A DNA stretch of 5,101 nucleotides from NCBI GenBank assembly GCA_020630305.1, contig JAHDBQ010000077.1:1-5101 (forward strand), read 5' to 3'. Shown piece after piece: positions 1-5,101 of the stretch. How positions within the stretch are numbered: position 1 is the stretch's first letter; the number at the start of each line of letters is the position of its first letter. The stretch comes from Alphaproteobacteria bacterium. GTDB lineage: Bacteria; Pseudomonadota; Alphaproteobacteria; Rickettsiales; Rickettsiaceae. Both the position numbers and the translations under genes were made by a program. Under the pieces are notes generated by a model. It made no database searches and was not told the origin of the DNA. It was given only the letters and a program-made list of their open reading frames with translations.

Positions 1-2007
1 GAAGTCTGTAACTTTTGCAACTTCGCTATCGTCAACAAACGGACCATGCACGCGCAAGATCTTAGAGCTATTACCCATATATAGCATGTCCCCCATACCA
101 AGTAACTGCTCGGATCCTTGCTCACCAAGAATTGTTCTACTATCAATTTTAGAGGTAACTTTAAAACTGATTCTGCTAGGGAAGTTCGCTTTAATCACCC
201 CGGTTATAACGTCAACAGATGGTCTTTGCGTAGCCATGATAATATGAATACCAGCGGCTCTAGCCATCTGCGCAAGCCTTTGTATTGACCCCTCAATATC
301 CTTACCTGCTACAAGCATTAAATCAGCCATTTCGTCAACAATTACAACAATAAATGGCATCTTAGCCATTTCAATCGGCACTACCTCATGCACTGGCTTA
401 CCAGTCTCTGGATCGAACCCTGTTTGCACCTTACGCTCTAGAACCTCACCGTTCTTAATTGCTTCAGTAATTCTTGTGTTATAATTAGTAATGTTACGAA
501 CGCCAAGATGCGACATTAGTCGGTATCTGTTTTCCATCTCCTTTACTGCCCATTTAAGTGCAACTACTGCCTTGCCAGGCTCGGTCACTACAGGAGTCAT
601 CAGATGCGGAATATTATCATAAGCTGAGAGTTCTAGCATCTTAGGATCAATCATTATCATGCGGCATTGATCAGGCGTGTATTTATATAAAAGCGACATA
701 ATCATCGTATTTATCGCCACCGATTTACCTGAGCCTGTAGTACCAGCAACAAGCAAGTGCGGCATTTTAGCTAAATCTGCAATCATTGCTCTGCCAGAAA
801 GATCCTTACCAAGAACAATAGGCAGCCCAAATGATGGGTTATTGAATTCAGGAGTTTCTAAAAGCTCCTTGAGCCTAAAGAACATACGTTTCTCGTTCGG
901 GAGTTCAATACCAAGCGCATTCTTGCCTGGAATAACCGCAATACGAGTAGAAACAGCTGAAAGCGAGCGCGCAATATCATCAGCAAGGCCAATAATGCGC
1001 GAGGATTTTGTGCCGGCCGCAGGTTCGAACTCATACATAGTAACCACAGGCCCTTCCCTTACGTCTATCATTCTTCCTTTTACACCAAAATCTTTTAGAA
1101 CACCTGCGATCCTTTCGCTATTTTCTTGTAGCTGCTGAGGTGTTTGCGGGCGAAAACTCTGATTATCTGCATCGTCTAAAAGCTCAATGTCTGGCAATAC
1201 TTGCTCGCCCATAGCGATATTAGCGCTTTGAGCAGGAGTTGCTTGCCTCCTTAGTTTTTTAGGTTTACTGGATGTTAGTTTAGACATAAATGAAGTGCTT
1301 TTTTCTTCCTCCACTTTAGCAGCATCATCGTAATGATCGGAGCTGTTGCTTTGTTTGTTTATGTGCCCATATTCACCAGATGCATAATAAACATCGCCAT
1401 TATCCATATCTCCTATTTTATGACCAAGCTTCTTAAGGCCAAGAACGCTTAGTAGGGCAGATAATTTTGCCCCGATAAATATCAATGCATTTTTGTAAGC
1501 TGCGCAAGAGAAACCAAGCGAGGCTAAAAAAAATACAGTAAATAAGATGATAAATCCAAGATATATGTATCTACTGTATAATCTAGCAAATTCTATTTTG
1601 TATAATATATCTTCGATTAATGTTCCGATAATGCCGCCGCTAGAAGATGGCAAGATAGTAATATTTATATGATTAACTAAATATGATAAGCAAAAAATTG
1701 AACAAATCATTGCCATAAACCTGCAAAAAGCTGTTTTAATATTCTGCTTGAAGAACAAAATTAAAGACCATGAGAGAAAACAAATAGCAATTATAAAGGC
1801 GCTAATACCCATAATCTGATATAGCAAATCAGACAGATAAGAACCAATATACCAACCAAGATTCTCAGGCGCGCTATAACTTGCTAAATTAAAAGATGGA
1901 TCGCTAGAATTATATGAAATTAATGATGCTAGTAAAAATAAACTAAGGGTAAACATTATAATTGCCCGAGTTTTGTAATGAAGTAGGAATTGTTTTATGT
2001 GCTGCAT
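1..2007 (-). CDS. ftsK: DNA translocase FtsK, 3' end beyond window (669 N-terminal codons)
   Basis: FtsK is an inner-membrane protein of the division septum whose hexameric ATPase motor pumps chromosomal DNA and helps resolve dimers at dif. The frame is open from the ATG at 2007 to base 1 with no stop. Residues 1-175 form a membrane domain with about four hydrophobic helices (about 15-33, 64-86, 98-112, 147-170), including the family motif SYNSSDPSFN (31-40). A charged linker of only about 115 residues follows. The motor starts near residue 290 and shows Walker A GTTGSGKS (422-429), MIDPKMLELS (around Asp454), Walker B with Asp558-Glu559, and ATQRPSVDVITG (Thr593, Gln594). The remaining motor end and the winged-helix gamma domain that reads KOPS would lie outside the window. 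An in-frame TGA at 2028-2026 makes this the first possible ATG. The ribosome binding site is weak. The neighbouring protease gene is divergent. Identification is very secure. Confidence 0.97.
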   Translation of the reverse strand, partial: MQHIKQFLLHYKTRAIIMFTLSLFLLASLISYNSSDPSFNLASYSAPENLGWYIGSYLSDLLYQIMGISAFIIAICFLSWSLILFFKQNIKTAFCRFMAMICSIFCLSYLVNHINITILPSSSGGIIGTLIEDILYKIEFARLYSRYIYLGFIILFTVFFLASLGFSCAAYKNALIFIGAKLSALLSVLGLKKLGHKIGDMDNGDVYYASGEYGHINKQSNSSDHYDDAAKVEEEKSTSFMSKLTSSKPKKLRRQATPAQSANIAMGEQVLPDIELLDDADNQSFRPQTPQQLQENSERIAGVLKDFGVKGRMIDVREGPVVTMYEFEPAAGTKSSRIIGLADDIARSLSAVSTRIAVIPGKNALGIELPNEKRMFFRLKELLETPEFNNPSFGLPIVLGKDLSGRAMIADLAKMPHLLVAGTTGSGKSVAINTMIMSLLYKYTPDQCRMIMIDPKMLELSAYDNIPHLMTPVVTEPGKAVVALKWAVKEMENRYRLMSHLGVRNITNYNTRITEAIKNGEVLERKVQTGFDPETGKPVHEVVPIEMAKMPFIVVIVDEMADLMLVAGKDIEGSIQRLAQMARAAGIHIIMATQRPSVDVITGVIKANFPSRISFKVTSKIDSRTILGEQGSEQLLGMGDMLYMGNSSKILRVHGPFVDDSEVAKVTDF

Positions 2008-2038
2008 TTTTTTACATTTATTTTCTCAAATTAAGTAC

Positions 2039-2047
2039 ATTATAACA
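2039..2047 (-). promoter_or_regulatory. extended -10 promoter of ftsK
   Basis: On the minus strand, TATAAT at 2044-2039 is preceded by TGT, giving the extended -10 form TGnTATAAT. No good -35 hexamer is seen 16-18 bases upstream, which is usual for extended -10 promoters. Transcription would start near 2032, leaving a leader of about 25 bases before the ftsK ATG. No experimental start is known to me. Confidence 0.6.
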
Positions 2048-2129
2048 GCCTTGCCTGGAATATTCTAGTATTTAAATTAATAATGCTAACTGTAAGGATA
2101 ATTTGTTTGTAGAATTTTGTCAGTTGATA

Positions 2130-2138
2130 TGGTATAAT
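2130..2138 (+). promoter_or_regulatory. extended -10 promoter of the aspartic protease gene
   Basis: TGGTATAAT is a perfect -10 hexamer (2133-2138) with the upstream TGn extension. The nearest -35-like sequence, TTGTAG at 2107-2112, is 20 bases away and probably too far. The predicted start near 2145 gives a leader of about 22 bases that contains the GAGGT ribosome binding site. It lies back to back with the ftsK promoter, with about 80 bases between the two -10 elements. Confidence 0.6.
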
Positions 2139-2155
2139 AATATCAATAATAAAAT

Positions 2156-2169
2156 GAGGTTTTTTAATT
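2156..2169 (+). promoter_or_regulatory. ribosome binding site and ATT start of the protease gene
   Basis: GAGGT at 2156-2160 matches the anti-Shine-Dalgarno end of 16S rRNA and stands 6 bases before ATT at 2167. carD in this window uses the same GAGGT, 7 bases before its ATG. No in-frame ATG or GTG occurs between the upstream stop (TGA 2155-2157) and the membrane segment. The alternative TTG at 2188 has no ribosome binding site. The ATG at 2154 overlaps the GAGGT, is out of frame, and stops after nine codons. Confidence 0.55.
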
Positions 2170-2766
2170 ATCGACTCTTCTAATTTATTGCAAGCTTTTG
2201 CACTATTTGTATTATTTGTTTTTCTGGCATACTCATTCTGGGGTAGCAGGCGCGCATTTGCAGGCGCAGGAAAATCCGTATTGTTATGGACTTTAATTTT
2301 ATTTGTTTTAATAGTAGGATATGCTTTTAGATTTGAATTTACTAACTTTAAAAATAAAGTATTTGCTGTTTTGCTACCTTCGTATAGCTGGCAAGAAGAA
2401 GGAAAGATTACTATTGCTAGAAATATAAATGGTCATTTTTATATTAACGCAGAAGGTAATAATCATACTATTAGATTTATGGTAGATACCGGCGCAAGTG
2501 ATATCGCACTTACCAAACAAGATGCAAAAAAACTTGGAATTAAATTAAATAACTTAAAATATAATAAGCCCTACAGCACAGCAAATGGGGTAACTTTCTC
2601 AGCTCCAGTGATTATTAAAGAGCTTAAGATTGGCAAAAAAACCTTTTATAATTTAAAAGGTCATGTTTCAAAAGGTGGTCTTGGAACCTCGCTTCTTGGC
2701 ATGAGCATCATAGACGATTTTCGTAGCTTCGCAATTAGCGAAGATATGCTTATATTAGAGTATTAG
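2167..2766 (+). CDS. membrane-anchored retropepsin-like aspartic protease (APRc-like, DTGA family)
   Basis: This is a single-domain retropepsin-type protease, expected to be active as a dimer held at the inner membrane. Counting from the ATT start it has 199 residues. Two hydrophobic segments lie at about residues 8-25 and 38-54, and a soluble domain runs from about 75 to the end. The catalytic motif is VDTGAS with Asp107 (codon 2485-2487). The second hallmark, two hydrophobic residues plus glycine, is LLG at 176-178 in SLLGMS, and the protein ends in DMLILEY. The order and spacing match the clan AA DTGA family and recall Rickettsia conorii APRc (RC1339), which resembles HIV-type proteases and is reported to cleave rickettsial autotransporter proteins in vitro. 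The resemblance is from memory, not an alignment. The substrate here is unknown. The gene has its own promoter and is convergent with an autotransporter-like barrel gene. The start is uncertain: TTG at 2188 would give 192 residues. Confidence 0.88.
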   Translation: MIDSSNLLQAFALFVLFVFLAYSFWGSRRAFAGAGKSVLLWTLILFVLIVGYAFRFEFTNFKNKVFAVLLPSYSWQEEGKITIARNINGHFYINAEGNNHTIRFMVDTGASDIALTKQDAKKLGIKLNNLKYNKPYSTANGVTFSAPVIIKELKIGKKTFYNLKGHVSKGGLGTSLLGMSIIDDFRSFAISEDMLILEY

Positions 2767-2854
2767 CATTCTGCGTAAGACCTTGAGGATTATTTCATCC
2801 GATATAACTATATTCCTATGATCAATAAAAATACTACAGCTCATAAAAAGTATC

Positions 2855-2876
2855 GCTTTATTAGTTATAAGCTTTT
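2855..2876 (+). terminator. possible weak terminator hairpin after the protease gene
   Basis: GCTTTAT (2855-2861) can pair with ATAAGC (2867-2872), with one bulged base, and is followed by TTTT. It is in the right direction for the protease gene, 88 bases past its stop, but the stem is short and AT-rich. The stronger hairpin just downstream may do the job instead. Confidence 0.25.
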
Positions 2877-2890
2877 GATAATTAGAGTGT

Positions 2891-2928
2891 AAAAAACTCC
2901 CCAATCATATTTTTTGATTAGGGAGTTT
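2891..2928 (-). terminator. rho-independent terminator of the barrel gene, possibly bidirectional
   Basis: The arms at 2894-2907 and 2915-2928 pair over 14 positions with one mismatch around a 7-base loop. On the minus strand the stem ends in GGGAGTTT and runs into six T residues (2896-2891), the standard intrinsic terminator form, 28 bases beyond the stop of the barrel gene. On the plus strand only three T residues follow, so it would be weaker for the protease transcript. It insulates the two convergent genes. Confidence 0.85.
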
Positions 2929-2956
2929 ATAATAACCTGTTATAACTTAGATTATA

Positions 2957-4139
2957 CTAGAAATTAAATCTAGCAGTTAGTGACCCTGAGTGGCCCATAC
3001 GTTTTTCAGCTAATTTTAAGTCATATGATAAACCTAGTTCAAAAGATTTAAATTGACCTGCAAGACCAACACCAACAGAATATCTAGTTCTAATAGCTCT
3101 GTGCTTGTAGTTATACAGTTTACCAATCCAATCTACATTTATGTTAGGAGTTGATTTTCTTTTAATTAAATCATGCTCTACACTACCATGCAAATCTGGT
3201 GTGAACATCATATGCTCATTGCCTAATTTTTTACCTGCAATTTTAAGCCCGGCTACTGCAGCTAATTTGTTAGTAGACTCTGCTTCTGCATTTAAATTAG
3301 AAAAACCATCTCGTTCTTCATATCCAGCATGGCTAATATTGCTATATCTTAGGCCAAATGTTGGAGTAACTAAAACATGGTCTCCCATTGCATGGTTATA
3401 TCCAGCAGCAATTTCGGCGCTGAAAGAAGTTGCGTCAAATTTAGCTTTTGAAACTGTATTATCTACTGGTTTAGTATCGTAAGTTTTAAGTGTAACTTTA
3501 TGAGTTCCCACACCAACTGCAGTGTTTAAAAACCAGTGGTCAGTAATTTGGTGTAATCCGTACAGGCTAAGCAAATAAGAGTCAATTGTTGACTTGTCGC
3601 CTTTTAAAAGATCTTTATGCTTGATGTCTGTTTTACCATATGTAAATGCTGCACCAAGAATCACATCGTCATTAACTCTAGCGTCAAACCCTGCGCTACC
3701 ACCAAATGTTGTACTTTTATACCCAGAATCATACTTTCTTTTCTTCTGTGTTGTAGTATCGTATAAACCACCAAGCCATAGTCCGTATTTTGCTCCGCCG
3801 CAACCGCCAGCCGCTAAGCTTTCCAGTGCCATGAATGTCTGAAGCTAATGATATATAAGCTAATCTACGACGTATGCCTATGTTATCTGCAATTTCAGCG
3901 ATTTTACTACTTGCCGATTGCAATCTGTTCATTGCCACTTGTAGCCTGTCAGCATCATTATTAAATGTATTTAGAGCAGATACCATACCTACTTTTGAGT
4001 TGTTTAGGTTCTTAGTTGTTAATTCATTGAAATTAGCAGCAGCTGCTGGATGAATACTCAAAGCAAGCGCGCTACTACTTAGTATAGTTGCAGCTGATGC
4101 CGCAATAAATATTTTTTTTAAATTTATTTTTTTACTCAT
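2957..4139 (-). pseudogene. small autotransporter-type outer-membrane barrel protein, interrupted by a frameshift
   Basis: Two overlapping frames together form one surface protein. The first (ATG at 4139) begins with a signal peptide: lysines at 3-9, a hydrophobic core, and likely cleavage after Ala35 in AAAA-N. A helical stretch of about 60 residues follows, running to LASDI at 98-102, and then the frame turns into arginine-rich nonsense that stops at 3729. The second frame continues one base over, from about LAAGG (near 3818) through KYGLW, SGYKST and GGSAGFDARVNDD to alternating beta strands, and ends in ARFNF with the C-terminal phenylalanine typical of barrels. The second frame has a stop (TAG, 3847-3845) just upstream and no ribosome binding site at its first ATG (3832). 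Removing one A from the AAA at 3822-3820 joins them into a 393-residue protein reading GTGSLAAGG across the junction. The barrel matches rickettsial autotransporter domains, which insert in the outer membrane. It could be a true pseudogene, a phase variant or a sequencing error. The ribosome binding site (GGGA or AGAGA) is weak and no clear promoter was found. Confidence 0.8.
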
Positions 4140-4187
4140 AATTTTCTCTATCCCAAAAAAGATTATTAATTCTATTAAATCAAAATA

Positions 4188-4216
4188 TTGACACTGCTTT
4201 CGCTAGGTCATAATAC
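4188..4216 (+). promoter_or_regulatory. candidate upstream promoter with consensus -35
   Basis: TTGACA at 4188-4193 is a perfect -35 hexamer. TAATAC follows after exactly 17 bases (4211-4216) but matches the -10 consensus at only three of six positions. CATAAT at 4209-4214 matches five of six but with a 15-base spacer. It would produce a long carD leader of about 215 bases or a separate small transcript. No terminator or ORF that would define a small RNA was seen. Confidence 0.3.
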
Positions 4217-4374
4217 ACTATTTATAATAAGTAATATTAGGTTATCTATCTAGTAAAATCAGTAATCAAAATAATAATTTCTACATATTTGTTTCAAAAA
4301 AGAAACATTGGCTTTTGCGTGTGTAGCTCATTTACATTTTTACAAAAAAACTTCTAAAGAATAAAAAATATACC

Positions 4375-4402
4375 TTGATTAATATTAAATTTATGTTATA
4401 AT
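4375..4402 (+). promoter_or_regulatory. main carD promoter
   Basis: TTGATT (-35, 4375-4380), a 16-base spacer and TATAAT (-10, 4397-4402) form a near-consensus housekeeping promoter, with the TGn extension at 4394-4396. Transcription would begin near 4409. An ATG at 4401 lies inside the -10 element and so cannot be on this transcript, which supports the ATG at 4437 as the real carD start. Confidence 0.8.
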
Positions 4403-4436
4403 GCCTCACTACATAGTTATTAACGAGGTAAATAAA

Positions 4437-4943
4437 ATGGCAAAAACACTGGAATTTAAAGTAGGCGAAAGAGTCGTGTATCCTTCACATGGTGTTGGAG
4501 AGATCATCGAGATTGAAAGCCAAACTGTTGCCGGTATGACATTAGAAGTATATGTTATTTCATTTCCTCATGACAAGATGACTTTAAAAGTTCCTGTATC
4601 TAGAGCAAAATCTTCTGGCCTTAGAACGCTAGCTACTAAAACCGACGTTAACGAGGTGTATGATATTTTAAATCAGAAACCTAAGCGTGGTAATAAAATG
4701 TGGAGCAGAAGAGCGCAGGAATATGAAACAAAAATTAATTCTGGTGAAATCACAGCGGTAGCTGAAGTAGTGCGAGACCTGTATAAAAATGTTGATACGG
4801 ACAGATCATACAGCGAAAGAACAATCTACGAATCAGCGCTTAACCGTTTAGCAACCGAGCTTGCAGCATTGCAAAAAATCTCTGAAAAAGATGCTACAGA
4901 AAAACTTTCTGAGCTTCTTCGCGAGAAATTAGCAGCTGCTTAA
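4437..4943 (+). CDS. carD: CarD/CdnL-family transcription factor
   Basis: CarD binds the RNA polymerase beta subunit and stabilises the open complex at promoters such as those for rRNA. The 168-residue product has the usual length and architecture. Residues 5-62 form the Tudor-like RNA polymerase-interacting domain, with the family signature FKVGERVVYPSHGVGEI (7-23) and KVPVSRAKSSGLR (51-63). A helical C-terminal DNA-binding domain follows from about residue 68. Trp89 in NKMWSRR fits the conserved tryptophan that wedges into the upstream edge of the transcription bubble. The start is fixed by GAGGT at 4425-4429, 7 bases before the ATG. A start 12 codons upstream at 4401 would overlap the -10 element and is rejected. 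The gene is apparently monocistronic. CarD is widespread in alphaproteobacteria including obligate intracellular lineages. Identification is very secure. Confidence 0.97.
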   Translation: MAKTLEFKVGERVVYPSHGVGEIIEIESQTVAGMTLEVYVISFPHDKMTLKVPVSRAKSSGLRTLATKTDVNEVYDILNQKPKRGNKMWSRRAQEYETKINSGEITAVAEVVRDLYKNVDTDRSYSERTIYESALNRLATELAALQKISEKDATEKLSELLREKLAAA

Positions 4944-4948
4944 GCACC

Positions 4949-4991
4949 TTATAGTAATTTACTATAAAAGCTTGAATATACAATATTTTTT
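4949..4991 (+). terminator. possible carD terminator region with two AT-rich hairpins
   Basis: Six bases after the carD stop, TTATAGTA (4949-4956) and TACTATAA (4960-4967) form a perfect 8-bp stem with a 3-base loop, but AAGC follows rather than a T tract. A second, 5-bp AATAT/ATATT stem (4975-4987) runs into six T residues (4986-4991). Both stems lack GC pairs, so intrinsic termination is plausible but weak. Confidence 0.4.
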
Positions 4992-5043
4992 CATTACATT
5001 ATAATACCATAAATTTGGAAAGGGTAATTATATTCGTATCTTA

Positions 5044-5061
5044 GGCGTTGTTAAATAAATA
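5044..5061. repeat. possible terminal inverted repeat of an IS903-like (IS5 family) element
   Basis: These 18 bases (GGCGTTGTTAAATAAATA) agree at 15 positions with the IS903-type terminal repeat as I remember it, GGCTTTGTTGAATAAATC. If real, an insertion sequence starts here and its body lies beyond the right edge. No transposase coding sequence or target-site duplication can be seen in the 40 bases left, and an AT-rich chance match cannot be ruled out. Confidence 0.3.
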
Positions 5062-5101
5062 TAGATATCAAGTTCAAAGCAACATATAATATTCTTTTAA
5101 A

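Larger units (their letters stand above)
4140..4436. other. divergent AT-rich intergenic region between the barrel gene and carD
   Basis: No reading frame or RNA gene is recognisable in these 297 bases. They hold the carD promoter at the right end, a second -35-like site near 4188, and a 6-bp hairpin, TGTTTC-A6-GAAACA, at 4290-4307 with no T tract behind it. The minus-strand promoter of the barrel gene must also lie here. Several TATTAT or TAGAAT-like boxes occur, but none has a good -35 partner. Confidence 0.6.

Noticed and set aside
677..1138. Plus-strand open frame of 153 codons
   Set aside because: It lies wholly antisense to the ftsK motor domain, has no domain signature, and is a shadow of the real gene.
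2863..2947. 8-base inverted repeat AGTTATAA/TTATAACT flanking the terminator
   Set aside because: It is short, AT-only apart from one G/C pair, and widely spaced, so it is expected by chance in sequence of this composition.
3141..3842. Two plus-strand open frames (3141-3482 and 3594-3842)
   Set aside because: Both are antisense to the barrel coding frame, have no ribosome binding site or recognisable motif, and contain low-complexity shadow sequence.
4315..4350. TGTAGCTCA stretch resembling a tRNA D-arm start
   Set aside because: No anticodon arm, T-arm motif or acceptor stem can be folded around it.
4401..4436. Upstream in-frame start extending CarD by 12 residues
   Set aside because: The ATG overlaps the -10 hexamer and the real start at 4437 has a well-placed GAGGT site. 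CarD family proteins start near the FKVGE motif.
5021..5058. AGGG followed by ATT and a short frame reading RILGVVK before a stop
   Set aside because: It has only nine codons including the stop. It could echo the ATT start of the protease gene, but it is too short to support, and it overlaps the putative IS end.
1..5101. CRISPR array, defence island or other novel multi-gene system
   Set aside because: No regularly spaced repeats, and every substantial gene belongs to a recognised housekeeping or surface-protein family. I see no evidence for an undescribed system here.

Overview
The window is AT-rich DNA from an alphaproteobacterium, most likely a member of the order Rickettsiales. Three things point there: a DTGA-type retropepsin-like membrane protease resembling the rickettsial APRc protein, a small autotransporter-type outer-membrane barrel of the kind found in rickettsial surface antigens, and a compact FtsK with a short linker. 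The assignment is from remembered family features, not from a search.

Layout, left to right. Positions 1-2007 (minus strand) carry the first 669 codons of ftsK, the septal DNA translocase; the 3' end lies outside the window. A 159-base divergent gap (2008-2166) holds one extended -10 promoter for ftsK and one for the next gene. Positions 2167-2766 (plus) encode a two-helix membrane protein with a C-terminal retropepsin-like aspartic protease domain. Its ribosome binding site points to a rare ATT start codon. A 190-base convergent gap follows, with a strong rho-independent terminator oriented for the minus strand. Positions 2957-4139 (minus) hold a secreted outer-membrane beta-barrel gene interrupted by a single +1 frameshift, so it appears as two overlapping reading frames. 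A 297-base AT-rich divergent gap (4140-4436) holds a well-formed promoter for carD and an additional consensus -35 element further upstream. Positions 4437-4943 (plus) encode CarD/CdnL, an RNA polymerase-binding transcription factor. The last 158 bases are non-coding, with AT-rich hairpins and an 18-base sequence resembling an IS903-type terminal inverted repeat near the right edge.

The genes do not form one operon, because each neighbouring pair is divergent or convergent. Two themes may link them. First, APRc of Rickettsia is reported to process autotransporter surface proteins, and here an APRc-like gene is convergent with an autotransporter-like barrel gene. Second, the ftsK and carD promoters share an identical ten-base extended -10 element, and the protease promoter has a close variant of it.
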